NCBI RefSeq assembly: GCF_000307105.1 | Contig: NC_018645.1 | Location: 2,875,501-2,939,500 of the forward strand | Length of the DNA stretch: 64,000 nucleotides | Direction: 5' to 3' | Origin: Desulfobacula toluolica Tol2 | Lineage (GTDB): Bacteria; Desulfobacterota; Desulfobacteria; Desulfobacterales; Desulfobacteraceae | Part shown: positions 1 to 9,643 of the stretch, piece by piece | Position numbering within the stretch: the first letter of the stretch is position 1 | Layout: each line of letters starts with the position of its first letter | Made by a program: the position numbers and the translations under genes | The notes under the pieces: generated by a model | The model's input: the letters and a program-made list of their open reading frames with translations, nothing else | Told to the model about the DNA's origin: nothing | The model's database searches: none

Positions 1-513
1 CCGCATGCCTGTAGAATAAAATGTTTCAAACATGGCAAAATTTCGTTTATCCAACCAGGTCTCTTTTTTCATGGAATCCAGAAGATAGAACACATCATCA
101 ATGCTTAAAAACCTGGGGATGGGTTTTTCAAGCTTTGGAAAGGGTATCATATCTGCAGGATTAACCAGGATCAGACCTGATGTGACCAGATAATCAAAAA
201 AAGCTTTCAGCGACGATAATTTTCTTGCAATGGTCCGCTTGGTTTTTCCTGATTTTACAAGATGGGCAAGATAATTTCTGATGGCGGTTTTATCAAGGGT
301 GGTAACTTGCCGCAAAAAAGATTCCTGCCGGTTGACTTCATCAGTCCCCTGGTCAGGATTATGGTTAGGAATCTGATCAAAATTTTGATCAAAAGGCTTA
401 TTGTCTGTAACAAATTGAATAAATCCTGAAATATCAGAGCGATATGCACGGCAAGTATGGACAGAATAACCTTTTTCAGCCAGGAGCGTATCAACGAACC
501 TGTCAAGAATCAT
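1..513 (-). CDS. Xer-type tyrosine recombinase, N-terminal part (cut by window edge)
   Basis: The reverse strand opens with ATG at 513 and stays open to base 1, giving about 171 residues. The start (MILDRFVDTLLAEKGYS) and the segment KRTIARKLSSLKAFFDYL match the SAM-like core-binding domain of XerC/XerD. The last visible residues, FYSTGMR, match the start of the catalytic domain, so the final codon (bases 1-3) would be the first catalytic Arg. The rest of the catalytic domain lies outside the window. An Asn/Gln/Asp-rich insertion of roughly 30 residues (about residues 38-70) separates the first two helices and is longer than in ordinary XerC. The gene overlaps the 3' end of the upstream UDG-fold gene by 11 bases, so the two are probably co-transcribed. 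XerC/XerD resolve chromosome dimers at dif; an integrase of another subfamily cannot be excluded from this half. Confidence 0.8.
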   Translation of the reverse strand, partial: MILDRFVDTLLAEKGYSVHTCRAYRSDISGFIQFVTDNKPFDQNFDQIPNHNPDQGTDEVNRQESFLRQVTTLDKTAIRNYLAHLVKSGKTKRTIARKLSSLKAFFDYLVTSGLILVNPADMIPFPKLEKPIPRFLSIDDVFYLLDSMKKETWLDKRNFAMFETFYSTGMR

Positions 514-1102
514 GTTTCAATCCTGCATATTCCATTACAAGTTTCATATCCTCCCATACCTGGCGTTTGAATTCAGAATGCTTTAAAAGCAGTGAAGGAT
601 GAAATGTCGGCATAACCTTAATGCCATCAATCTCATGAAATTTCCCCCGAAATTGTTCTATGGGATGTTTCGTGTTCAACAGGAACTGCCCGGCCTTTGT
701 GCCAAGTGTAATGATAACTTTGGGAGAAATGATCTTTATCTTTTGATGCACAAATTTTATATTCTCTGCATTGCATATGAACACTGAACCAGGAGACAAG
801 TTCATGGCATTAAGGATTTTAACAAACAACTCACCACTTTGGCCTTTAAAAAAATATCTTTCACTGTCTATGATAAAAACAGATGCATTTTCAGGGCCTT
901 CAAACAACAAAAGTTGTTTGACCTGTTCCCGTACACCGGATTTATTTCCCCAGTTGCAGATCAGGTTTTCAGATTCTTTTGAAATTCCCAGAACTGTATT
1001 GCCCATCTGTTTTTGACAAGAAAGGTATTGAGAAAAATCATTTATCACCCGGACAAAATCCATCTTGATTGAACCAGGATCATTTTGAATATCTGTATCC
1101 AT
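503..1102 (-). CDS. Degenerate family-4-like uracil-DNA glycosylase fold protein
   Basis: The C-terminal half follows the family 4 UDG pattern: a Rossmann-like ISPKVIITLGTKAGQFLL stretch, then FRGKFHEIDGIKVMPTFHPSLLL containing the HPS motif that flips uracil in this superfamily. Two hallmarks are missing. The N-terminal glycine-rich GE-x-PG motif has been replaced by IIDSERYFFKGQSGELF. Of the four Fe-S cysteines, the CRPP...C pair is deleted and the first C-x2-C pair keeps one Cys at most. The protein is therefore probably not a standard uracil excision enzyme; it could be a structural relative or a decayed gene that is still open. The ATG at 1102 is preferred; an in-frame TTG at 1141 would add 13 residues. 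Neither has a strong ribosome binding site. It overlaps the recombinase start by 11 bases. Confidence 0.65.
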   Translation of the reverse strand: MDTDIQNDPGSIKMDFVRVINDFSQYLSCQKQMGNTVLGISKESENLICNWGNKSGVREQVKQLLLFEGPENASVFIIDSERYFFKGQSGELFVKILNAMNLSPGSVFICNAENIKFVHQKIKIISPKVIITLGTKAGQFLLNTKHPIEQFRGKFHEIDGIKVMPTFHPSLLLKHSEFKRQVWEDMKLVMEYAGLKHDS

Positions 1103-1344
1103 TATTAAAATCCATACCACTTTTATAATATGATTGATCAAGCATCATATCTTCTAAAACGATTTATATGAAATGTCAATTGCGTGATTCAAGCTGTCTT
1201 AATAGACTGTTGAAAAAATATTTATAACACAAAAATTTGACCATATTGACCTTGAATCAAAAACAATCATAAAAAAAACATATCATTGATAAAACCTTTG
1301 ATTAAAAAGTTGCATAATATAGAGTTTTATGGTTTATCACTGTC

Positions 1345-3468
1345 ATGAAAAAAAGATTTTATTCTTCGAAAAGGCCCTATAAAAATTCGACCGAACGACC
1401 TGAGACAAAACATATGAAACCAGGATCTGAAAAGTCCTTAAGACATGTGTTTAAAAAAATCGGGATACCGGAAGAAAGCAGATTCATACCAGACCCGTTT
1501 CAGGTTCAAGCCATTGCCGCCATAAAAAAATCCGATTGCCTGGTCACAGCCCCCACGGGCGCAGGAAAAACCTGGATTGCCGAGCAGGTGGCGCAAACTG
1601 TTTTGCAAAAAAAAGGCAAGGTCTGGTATGCCACTCCTTTAAAGGCATTGACCAATTCCATCCATGCACGGTTTTCAATGCTTTTTGGCAAAGAAAATGT
1701 CGGGATTCTCACGGGTGATATAAAAGAAAACCCTGATGCCCCCATTGTTATCGGCACAACGGAAATATTAAGAAATCAGCTTTATGATGCCATGCATACT
1801 GGTGAAGATTTAACCTGCGATCTGATTATCCTGGATGAAGCCCATTTTCTTGGAGATGAACAACGAGGTGTTGTCTGGGAAGAAATCATGATCTATCTGC
1901 CGGTTCGAATTCCTTTACTGCTGCTTTCGGCAACCATTGGCAATCCGTTTCAAATTGCACAATGGCTGGAATCCATCAGGGGTAAAAAATGTCATGTCAT
2001 CAAAAACAATGACAGGCCTGTTCCTCTTTTTCCTCTTTTTTTGCACCCTTCCGGGACCCTTTTTCCATTGATGACATCCCCGGTTCCTGGGCAAAAACAA
2101 AAACTTCATAAAAAAGTATTTAAATTTAACAGCACTAAAAACAAGCCCGTTATGGCATATGGCAGAAATCTGCCCCCGTTTGGAGATATCCTGAACATTC
2201 TGGATAGATATCATTTGTTGCCGGCCATATTTTTTTTAAAATCAAGGGCTGAATGTGATCAGGCCATAAAACTTTGTGATTCAACATTATTAGACAAAGA
2301 TCCGAAACGCAAAGCTGCATTGCTTGACAAGATCAATGAACTTGTATCCGGCAATGCTCACCTGGCAAACCACAATCACCGGCAATACCTTGAACAAACC
2401 GCCACGGCAGCCCACCACAGCGGTCATCTTCCCGCATGGAAGGTGGTGGTTGAAACCCTTATGGCAGAAGGACTGCTGGACGCCATGTTTGCAACCTCCA
2501 CTGTGGCGGCCGGTGTCAATTTCCCGGCACGGTCTGTTGTGGTTCTTAATTCCGACCGGTTTAACGGGGTTGAATTCATGCCGTTAAACCCCAGCGAATT
2601 CCAGCAAATGTCCGGCAGGGCCGGAAGGCGCGGAATGGATAATATCGGGTTTTGTATTGTATTGCCCGGCAAATTCATGGACTTAAATTATGTCGCAAAA
2701 TTACTCAGTTCTCCCTCTACAGACATAGAAAGCCAGATCACCATCAATTTTTCCATGGTGTTAAACCTGTTGCTATCCCATACACCGGATCAGATAAAAA
2801 TGCTGCTTGAAAAATCCTTTGCCTCTCATTCAATCCTATCTGGGAAAAAAAGAGGAAAAAAAGCAAGAAAAAAATTTGGTACGGGTCTTGAACTTCTCTG
2901 GCTTGATTTTTTGGATCACATGGACTTTCTGGCCGACGAAAAATTTGTCACAGACAACGGAACCCTCACCGAGGATGGTCTTTGGGCATCAAAACTAAGG
3001 ATTGATGCACCGCTTATGGTGGCCCAGAGTATCAGGGAAAATCTTTTACCCCAGAATGATCCTGCTTTATTGGCATCCATCATCGGCTCCTTTGTCAATG
3101 AAAAAGAATTCAGCGATGATCCGTTATACAACCAGGCCCTGCCCAAACGCCTGAAAGAAGCCTTTCTGGATATAAGACAAGAATTAAAACCCTTTGCCCT
3201 TAAATTGCTGAAAAAAGGGTTTGACGCCCCCAACCTTTTTATTCAGCCCAGCCTGATGCTCTATCTTTGGGCACATGACAAACCATGGGAAGAATTGATA
3301 ACCCAGTCTGATTTTGCAGAAGGCGATTTTGCACGATTGGTTTTAAGAACCAGTGAAAACTTAAGACAGATATCCAAACTGAAAGAAACTTTTCCTCAGA
3401 TTGCCAAAACGGCAAGAGAAGCGACAGACCTTATATTAAAAGAACCAGTGGTGACATTTTACAGTTAA
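1345..3468 (+). CDS. Ski2-like DEAD/DEAH-box helicase
   Basis: A 707-residue superfamily 2 helicase. It carries a Q-like motif (DPFQVQAIAAI), motif I APTGAGKT, motif Ia TPLKAL, motif II LDEAH, motif III LSATIG, and motif VI QMSGRAGRRGMD. The last sequence and a conserved HHSGHLPAWK-VVE block identify the Ski2/Mtr4-like branch, whose members unwind structured RNA (some bacterial relatives act on DNA) using ATP. The C-terminal about 220 residues are alpha-helical and resemble the shortened winged-helix and ratchet region of bacterial Ski2-like proteins; there is no arch (KOW) domain. It is preceded by a divergent intergenic region of about 200 bases and followed 49 bases later by ettA on the same strand. 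The neighbour suggests a role in RNA or translation, but this is inference. The substrate is unknown. Confidence 0.85.
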   Translation: MKKRFYSSKRPYKNSTERPETKHMKPGSEKSLRHVFKKIGIPEESRFIPDPFQVQAIAAIKKSDCLVTAPTGAGKTWIAEQVAQTVLQKKGKVWYATPLKALTNSIHARFSMLFGKENVGILTGDIKENPDAPIVIGTTEILRNQLYDAMHTGEDLTCDLIILDEAHFLGDEQRGVVWEEIMIYLPVRIPLLLLSATIGNPFQIAQWLESIRGKKCHVIKNNDRPVPLFPLFLHPSGTLFPLMTSPVPGQKQKLHKKVFKFNSTKNKPVMAYGRNLPPFGDILNILDRYHLLPAIFFLKSRAECDQAIKLCDSTLLDKDPKRKAALLDKINELVSGNAHLANHNHRQYLEQTATAAHHSGHLPAWKVVVETLMAEGLLDAMFATSTVAAGVNFPARSVVVLNSDRFNGVEFMPLNPSEFQQMSGRAGRRGMDNIGFCIVLPGKFMDLNYVAKLLSSPSTDIESQITINFSMVLNLLLSHTPDQIKMLLEKSFASHSILSGKKRGKKARKKFGTGLELLWLDFLDHMDFLADEKFVTDNGTLTEDGLWASKLRIDAPLMVAQSIRENLLPQNDPALLASIIGSFVNEKEFSDDPLYNQALPKRLKEAFLDIRQELKPFALKLLKKGFDAPNLFIQPSLMLYLWAHDKPWEELITQSDFAEGDFARLVLRTSENLRQISKLKETFPQIAKTAREATDLILKEPVVTFYS

Positions 3469-3517
3469 ATTTAAAACAGTTAAGCTGAAAACAAAAAATT
3501 ATACGGAGTTAAAATAG

Positions 3518-5200
3518 ATGGCGGAAGACACAAAAAAAGTAATTTATTCAATGATCAATGTAAGCAAATTTCATGGTCAAAAACAGGTACTCAAGGATAT
3601 TTCCCTGTCCTATTTTTACGGGGCTAAAATCGGTGTCCTTGGATTAAACGGTTCGGGTAAAAGTTCATTATTAAAAATTCTGGCAGGGGTTGATACGCAA
3701 TTTTCCGGCGAGACCATTTTGTCCAAAGGATTCAAGGTCGGCTATCTGGAACAAGAACCCCTGGTTGACAGCGAAAAAACCGTCAGAGAGATTGTTGAAC
3801 AAGGCGTTAAAGAGACTGTTGACCTGTTAAATGAATATGAAAAAATTTCAGAAGAATTTGCCAATCCCATGCCTGATGATGAAATGGACAAGCTTCTTGA
3901 AAAACAGGGCAAAATCCAGGAAAAGCTGGATCATATGGATGCATGGGACCTGGATTCCAAACTGAAAATGGCCATGGATGCTTTGCGGTGTCCTCCCGAA
4001 GATACGCCGGTCAATGTAATTTCAGGTGGTGAAAAAAGGCGGGTAGCCCTTTGCAGGCTGTTATTGCAGAAACCCGACATACTCTTGCTGGATGAGCCAA
4101 CCAACCATCTGGATGCCGAGTCGGTTGCATGGCTTGAAGAACATTTAAACCGTTATGAAGGAACCGTTATTGCCGTCACCCATGACCGGTATTTTTTAGA
4201 TAACGTGGCCGGATGGATTCTTGAACTGGACCGTGGAGAAGGAATCCCCTGGAAAGGCAACTACTCTTCATGGCTGGATCAAAAACAAAAACGACTGGCC
4301 ACTGAACAAAAATCAGAATCCAAACGCCAACAGACCCTTCAACGGGAGCTTGAGTGGATCAATATGTCACCCAAGGGCAAACGCTCCAAATCAAAGGCCA
4401 GGATAAATGCCTATGAAGACCTTTTGAAAAAAGACACCAAAGAGCAGGAACACGATTTGGAAATATTTATTCCACCCGGACCACGGCTTGGAGAAAAAGT
4501 CATTGTTGCAAAAGATGTTTCCAAAGCTTTTAAAAACAAACTGCTGGTGGAAAACATGAATTTTATCATACCTCCTGGAGGCATTGTTGGTGTTGTAGGG
4601 CCCAATGGGGCCGGTAAAACAACGCTCTTTAACATGATCACAAAAAAAGAGACACCTGACACAGGAACAATTGAGCTGGGTCAGAGTGTAAAATTAGCAT
4701 ATGTAGATCAGGAAAGAGACACCCTTGATCCTGAACGAACAATCTTTGAGGTGATTTCGGATGGAAATGAAAAAATGTTTATTGGCGGCAGGGAAATCAA
4801 CGCAAGGGCTTATGTGTCAAAATTTAATTTTTCCGGATCAGACCAGCAAAAAAAAGTAAAAAATATCTCAGGAGGAGAAAGAAACCGTGTCCACCTGGCC
4901 ACCATGCTGAAACTGGAAGCCAACCTTTTATTATTGGATGAGCCTACCAACGACCTGGATGTCAACACGCTTCGGGCATTGGAAGAAGCTTTGGAAAGCT
5001 TTGCCGGATGTGCCGTTGTTATAAGCCATGACAGATGGTTTTTAGACAGGGTTGCCACACATATTCTGGCTTTTGAAGGCGACAGCCAGACACTGTTTTT
5101 TGAAGGGTCTTATTCTGATTATGAAAAAGACAGAAAAAAACGGCTGGGCATAAAAGCGGATCAGCCAACCAGGATAAAATACCGGCAACTGACCCGATAA
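3518..5200 (+). CDS. ettA: ABC-F energy-dependent translational throttle protein EttA
   Basis: A 560-residue protein with two ABC ATPase domains and no membrane domain. Domain 1 has Walker A GLNGSGKSS (residues 42-50), signature SGGEKRR and Walker B LLLDEPTNHLDAES. Domain 2 has GPNGAGKTT, SGGERNR and LLLDEPTNDLDVNT. The N-terminus (YSMINVSKFHGQKQVLKDIS), the ~35-residue arm insertion with the PMPDDEMDKLLEKQ helix, and the basic linker MSPKGKRSKSKARINAYE match E. coli EttA closely. EttA binds the ribosomal E site and gates the first elongation cycle according to the ADP/ATP ratio. It acts in the cytosol. A ribosome binding site (acGGAGttaaaataG) lies just upstream of the ATG. It probably stands in its own short transcript or with the upstream helicase. 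Confidence 0.95.
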   Translation: MAEDTKKVIYSMINVSKFHGQKQVLKDISLSYFYGAKIGVLGLNGSGKSSLLKILAGVDTQFSGETILSKGFKVGYLEQEPLVDSEKTVREIVEQGVKETVDLLNEYEKISEEFANPMPDDEMDKLLEKQGKIQEKLDHMDAWDLDSKLKMAMDALRCPPEDTPVNVISGGEKRRVALCRLLLQKPDILLLDEPTNHLDAESVAWLEEHLNRYEGTVIAVTHDRYFLDNVAGWILELDRGEGIPWKGNYSSWLDQKQKRLATEQKSESKRQQTLQRELEWINMSPKGKRSKSKARINAYEDLLKKDTKEQEHDLEIFIPPGPRLGEKVIVAKDVSKAFKNKLLVENMNFIIPPGGIVGVVGPNGAGKTTLFNMITKKETPDTGTIELGQSVKLAYVDQERDTLDPERTIFEVISDGNEKMFIGGREINARAYVSKFNFSGSDQQKKVKNISGGERNRVHLATMLKLEANLLLLDEPTNDLDVNTLRALEEALESFAGCAVVISHDRWFLDRVATHILAFEGDSQTLFFEGSYSDYEKDRKKRLGIKADQPTRIKYRQLTR

Positions 5201-5337
5201 TTGATTTCGTTTGAACGGCAGGCAACAATCTCTTTGATCTTATTCATTTAGATTGGTATGTTGTTGAGGTACGCGACTTTCAAACGTAAGATCTTACAAA
5301 CCTGTTAAAAGAAGAAATGCAAAAAAGGGATATTGCT

Positions 5338-5916
5338 ATGAAAACCATTATGTTTTTTATACTCTCTTTGCTGTTACTGGAATGTTCACCTGCCTGGGCA
5401 ACGGCAGAAGATGCCCAGGCATTTTTCAAGACCAAACTGGATAACGTGCTTTTAGTACTCAAAGAGAGTAATCTGGATGACCAGGCAAAAAAAGAGAGGG
5501 TGATGCAGATCATAATACCTGTTTTTGACCTGGAGCTTATGGCCAAGCTCTCCGTGGGCAAAAAATACTGGAGCGGTTTTTCCAACACCCAGAAACAACG
5601 CTTTACCGATGCATTCCGCAAACGGCTCCAGGCCTCCTACCTGGGCAGCATCATGAAATTCACCACTGAAGAAATTTTGTACCAGACGCCCTTGAACGAA
5701 CGAAAAAAGATCTACCTTCCCCTGAAACTGATTTCCGGGGACACCCGCTATGAGATGCTTTACAAACTGTATGAGTCACAAAATACCTGGAAAATTTATG
5801 ATGTGGAAATAGAGGGTGTCAGTATCATCAGGTCATACCGAGCCCAGATCAATGAGATATTGGGCAAAGCCGACTTTGAAGAACTGGTGCAACGATTTGA
5901 AAAACCGTCACTCTGA
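5338..5916 (+). CDS. MlaC/Ttg2D-family periplasmic phospholipid-binding protein
   Basis: A secreted protein of about 192 residues. An N-terminal signal peptide (MKTIMFFILSLLLLECSPAWA) is followed by the MlaC fold: VMQIIIPVFDLELMAKLSVGKKYW, SNTQKQRFTDAFRKRLQASY and a C-terminal IYDVEIEGVSIIRSYRAQ. MlaC-like proteins ferry phospholipids through the periplasm. The ATG at 5338 is chosen because aaaaAAGGGAtattgct precedes it; an earlier ATG at 5317 lacks such a site and would put charged residues ahead of the signal peptide. The next gene is an RND exporter 26 bases downstream. This pairing resembles the HpnM-HpnN arrangement that moves hopanoids, although no hopanoid gene is in the window. The Mla ABC transporter components are also absent here. 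Confidence 0.85.
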   Translation: MKTIMFFILSLLLLECSPAWATAEDAQAFFKTKLDNVLLVLKESNLDDQAKKERVMQIIIPVFDLELMAKLSVGKKYWSGFSNTQKQRFTDAFRKRLQASYLGSIMKFTTEEILYQTPLNERKKIYLPLKLISGDTRYEMLYKLYESQNTWKIYDVEIEGVSIIRSYRAQINEILGKADFEELVQRFEKPSL

Positions 5917-5942
5917 CAGGATGCCGTAATTTTACCGGCAAT

Positions 5943-8465
5943 GTGTTGTTTATGAAGCTTTTGCATTTTCTTTTTATTGGATTTTATGACCGGTTTGTAC
6001 TTAAAAAACCAGGCATGGTCATCCTTTTGTTGTTGATGGTGATCGGGACGCTGGGGTATCAGGCAAGACATTTCCGGCTTGATGCATCAGCAGAATCCCT
6101 GTTGCTGGAAAATGACAAGGACCTGCAGTATGCAAGAAAAATTTTTGCCCGTTACGATTTACAAGATTTTCTTTTAATCTCATTTACCCCAAAAGAAAAC
6201 CTGTTTTCAGATGCCTCCCTGACCACATTGTCCCGGCTGAAGGATGATCTCATGGCATTGCCAAGGGTTACGTCGGTGGTTTCCATCCTGGATGCCCCTT
6301 TGCTGGAAAGCTCTGGTGCAACCCTCAAGGAGATGGCCCAAAACATCATGACCCTTCAATCTGCTGAAGTTGACCGCAGACTGGCAAAGCAGGAACTTTC
6401 CAAAAGCCCCCTGTATCAAAATCTCCTGGTAAGCAATGATTCACGGCACACTGCAATTCAAATCAATTTTCAAAAGAATATAGAATACCTTGACCTGCTG
6501 GATCAACGCAACAAGATAAATAAAGAACTGATAAATGAAAAGGCAACCCCTGCCCTGCAAGCAGAACAAAAAGAAATCACCAGGAAAATTCATGATCAGC
6601 AGGAACGTATAAGAAAAGCAGAACACGAAGATATCGCGGCGGTGCGGAATGTTATGAAAAAATACCAGTCCGCAGGCAAATTATTCCTGGGAGGAGTAGA
6701 CATGATTGCGGACGATCTTCTCACCTTTATCCGCAATGATCTGAAAATATTCGGCACCGGCGTGTTCCTGCTTCTGGTACTTACCCTGGCCCTTATTTTC
6801 CGGCAGATTCGCTGGATCATCCTGCCGCTGACGTGCTGCGCAGGTGCCGTAATTTCCATGATGGGAATTCTGGGGATGTTCCAATGGGAAGTGACCGTGG
6901 TCTCCTCCAACTTTATCTCCCTGCAGTTGATCATAACTCTTGCCATGGTCATCCATCTGATTGTGAGCTACCGGGAACTGCTGCAGCAAAACCCGGAAGC
7001 CGGACAACAGGAACTTGTGCTGGCCACACTCCGGACAAAAGCAAAACCCTGCCTTTATGCAGCCCTGACAACCATTGCGGGATTCGGTTCCCTGCTGTTG
7101 TGTGACATCCTTCCTGTGATCACCTTTGGATGGATGATGAGCGCCGGTATTCTGGTCTCCCTTTTGATCACCTTTCTGTTCTTTCCGGTCGGTATGATGT
7201 TAATGAAAAAAAAGTCTCTTTCCAAAAATAATGAAGGCTTTGACCATTTCGCAACCCAATGGCTGGCAAAATTTACCCACAGGCACGGTAATGCCATCCT
7301 GGCTGTTACGGCAATCACCTTTATCCTGTCATTTGCGGGGATTGCACGGCTGGAGGTGGAGAACAGCTTTATCGACTATTTTAAGAAAAATACTGAAATT
7401 TATCAGGGCATGAAAATAATAGACCGGAACCTGGGGGGAACAACCCCCATGGATATTGTGATTCAATTGGAACCACCCCATACCCCGGTGCAGGTTGCAC
7501 AACAAGAAAACACCTTAACAGACGCCCATAACGATAATTCTGATTTTGAAATATTTGACGAGACTGACGAGGCCGGGGATGAGGAAAAATACTGGTTTAC
7601 CTCAGACAGGATGACTAAAGTTTTGTCCATCCATGACTACCTGGAAAACCTGCCGGAGATCGGCAAAGTACTTTCCCTTGGAACGCTTTTACAGATTGCC
7701 CAGCAGTTTAACAACGGCAATCCCCTGGACAATTTTCAACTGGCCCTTGTGTACAGTGAAATTTCTGATGAAATGAAAGCCAGGATACTCACCCCCTATG
7801 TTTATATTCCCAATAATGAGGTCCGTTTTTCACTGCGCGTCATGGATTCTTCAAAAACGCTGAAACGGGATGCCCTGATCAAGCAAATCAGATCCGACCT
7901 GATACATCAGCTGAAAATCCCGGCAGATCAATTCCGTATCACCGGGATGATGGTGCTGTACAACAACATGCTGCAAAGCCTTTTCCATTCCCAGATCCTG
8001 ACCCTGGGCATGGTTGTGGCAGCCCTTTTCACCATGTTCATGATCTTGTTTCGTTCATGGAAAGTTTCCCTGATAGCTTTGTTTCCCAATCTTTTTGCAT
8101 CCGGGTCAGTACTGGGTATAATGGGATGGTTTGCCATTCCCCTGGACATTATGACCATCACAATTGCCGCCATCAGCATAGGTATTGCCGTGGATGACAC
8201 CATCCATTATATCCATCGGTTCAAGCACGAATTAGAAATAGACCATAACTATACACAAGCCATGTACAGAAGCCATGCAGGCATTGGACATGCACTCTAC
8301 TATACTTCCTTGACCGTTATTATTGGATTTTCCGTCCTTACCCTGTCCAATTTCCTGCCAACAATCTATTTTGGCCTGTTCACCAGCCTTGCCATGCTGA
8401 TTGCCCTGATCGCCTGCCTTACCTTACTGCCCTATTTGTTGATCCGTTTTAAACCTTTTGGGTAG
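5943..8465 (+). CDS. RND-superfamily (MMPL/HpnN-like) lipid exporter
   Basis: An 840-residue inner-membrane protein with the single-chain RND layout: TM1 near the N-terminus, a large periplasmic loop (about residues 45-250), a TM cluster 2-6 with the sterol-sensing-like repeat (about 255-425), a second TM7 and periplasmic loop, and a final TM cluster (about 670-835) ending GIAVDDTIHYIHRFKHE. The GIAVDD motif supplies the intramembrane acidic residues of the proton relay. The second periplasmic loop holds a strongly acidic stretch (NDNSDFEIFDETDEAGDEE, about residues 525-543) that I have not seen as typical. It follows an MlaC-like gene in the same operon; together they suggest export of a lipid to the outer membrane. 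Translation may start at GTG 5943 or ATG 5952. Substrate unknown. Confidence 0.85.
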   Translation: MLFMKLLHFLFIGFYDRFVLKKPGMVILLLLMVIGTLGYQARHFRLDASAESLLLENDKDLQYARKIFARYDLQDFLLISFTPKENLFSDASLTTLSRLKDDLMALPRVTSVVSILDAPLLESSGATLKEMAQNIMTLQSAEVDRRLAKQELSKSPLYQNLLVSNDSRHTAIQINFQKNIEYLDLLDQRNKINKELINEKATPALQAEQKEITRKIHDQQERIRKAEHEDIAAVRNVMKKYQSAGKLFLGGVDMIADDLLTFIRNDLKIFGTGVFLLLVLTLALIFRQIRWIILPLTCCAGAVISMMGILGMFQWEVTVVSSNFISLQLIITLAMVIHLIVSYRELLQQNPEAGQQELVLATLRTKAKPCLYAALTTIAGFGSLLLCDILPVITFGWMMSAGILVSLLITFLFFPVGMMLMKKKSLSKNNEGFDHFATQWLAKFTHRHGNAILAVTAITFILSFAGIARLEVENSFIDYFKKNTEIYQGMKIIDRNLGGTTPMDIVIQLEPPHTPVQVAQQENTLTDAHNDNSDFEIFDETDEAGDEEKYWFTSDRMTKVLSIHDYLENLPEIGKVLSLGTLLQIAQQFNNGNPLDNFQLALVYSEISDEMKARILTPYVYIPNNEVRFSLRVMDSSKTLKRDALIKQIRSDLIHQLKIPADQFRITGMMVLYNNMLQSLFHSQILTLGMVVAALFTMFMILFRSWKVSLIALFPNLFASGSVLGIMGWFAIPLDIMTITIAAISIGIAVDDTIHYIHRFKHELEIDHNYTQAMYRSHAGIGHALYYTSLTVIIGFSVLTLSNFLPTIYFGLFTSLAMLIALIACLTLLPYLLIRFKPFG

Positions 8466-8638
8466 GCGATAAAAAACTCTGTACATTACGTCACCAATGC
8501 ATTGAATCGGCTTTTTTCCAGTGAATATTTCTTTACACTGATTCTAAATATTGATATTGAGTGGTTAAAAAAAACATTACTTGTTTCAATTTTTCACTTA
8601 TTTCAGACCGGATACGTCACAAAAAGGAGAGAATCAAA

Positions 8639-9643
8639 ATGAACACTCATGATCTTATTAAAAAATCTTATAATGGTGAATCATTATCTCAAAAGGAATT
8701 AGTACATCTGTTGAGTGTTCCGTCTGATTCTGCCGAATCTTATTCAATCATGGCAGCAGCAAACCGTATCTCAAAAGAATTATCCAATGGTCATGCGGAA
8801 ATTCATGCACAATTTGCCCTCAACCTTGCTCCATGTCCATGCAATTGTATGTTTTGTTCTTTTGCAAATGCAAACAACATATTTACTGAAGAAACCACCC
8901 TCCTCCCGGAAGAAGCAATAGCATATGCCAAACAATTTGAGCAAAATGGTGCCAATGCTATTTTTGTAATGACAACAGCAAAATATGCGTTTGATCAGTT
9001 TATTGAGATGTCTCAGGAGATCCGGCGAAATTTGAATTCCGGCACAACACTCATCGCAAATGTCGGAGATCAGACACTGAAAAATGCAAAAAAAATAAAA
9101 GACGCAGGGTATACCGGCGTATACCATGCTCTTCGCCTTCGCGAAGGTTCAGACACGGGTCTTTCTCCTCAAAAAAGAAAAGACAGTATCTGCAACTTTA
9201 ATGAAGCCGGCCTTGTTGTCGGCACCTGTGTCGAACCGGTCGGCCCGGAACATACCAATGAAGAGCTGGCACAAATGATTGAATTTACGGCATCATTCAA
9301 TCCAGCTTACAGCGGTGCAGCCAGAAGAATTACAATTCCAGGCACACAAATGGCTCAACTGGGAATGATCACCGAGCTTCGTATGGCACAAATTGTTGCG
9401 GTAACACGCCTTGGAATGCCGCGAACCGTTATGGGAAACTGCACACACGAACCCTGCACTCTGGGTTCCGCTGCCGGAGCAAATCTGTTCTGGGCTGAAC
9501 TTGGTGCCAACCCCCGTGATATAAAAGCACGAACAGAAGAAGGCAGAGGTGATACCATTGAGCAATGTGCATCTCTTTTTATGGAAAGCAACTGGGATGT
9601 TTTGAAAGGACCGTCAAAATACTATAATGGATCTTTATCATAG
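8639..9643 (+). CDS. BioB/HydE/PylB-like radical SAM enzyme, function unassigned
   Basis: A 334-residue radical SAM protein. The 4Fe-4S ligand motif is C-P-C-N-C-M-F-C, which satisfies C-x3-C-x2-C with an extra Cys inside the first gap. The TIM-barrel core and the order of motifs (EEAIAYAKQFEQNGANAIFVMT, AGYTGVYHALRLREG, AGLVVGTCVEPVGPEHT) are those of the biotin-synthase-like group that includes HydE and PylB. The C-terminal half carries further Cys residues in GNCTHEPCTLGSAAGANLFWAELGANPRD. The ATG at 8639 has an ideal AAAGGAGAgaatcaaa site; a longer reading frame from 8561 is not needed. No biotin, hydrogenase-maturation or pyrrolysine genes are nearby and it stands alone, so the substrate cannot be named. 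Confidence 0.8.
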   Translation: MNTHDLIKKSYNGESLSQKELVHLLSVPSDSAESYSIMAAANRISKELSNGHAEIHAQFALNLAPCPCNCMFCSFANANNIFTEETTLLPEEAIAYAKQFEQNGANAIFVMTTAKYAFDQFIEMSQEIRRNLNSGTTLIANVGDQTLKNAKKIKDAGYTGVYHALRLREGSDTGLSPQKRKDSICNFNEAGLVVGTCVEPVGPEHTNEELAQMIEFTASFNPAYSGAARRITIPGTQMAQLGMITELRMAQIVAVTRLGMPRTVMGNCTHEPCTLGSAAGANLFWAELGANPRDIKARTEEGRGDTIEQCASLFMESNWDVLKGPSKYYNGSLS

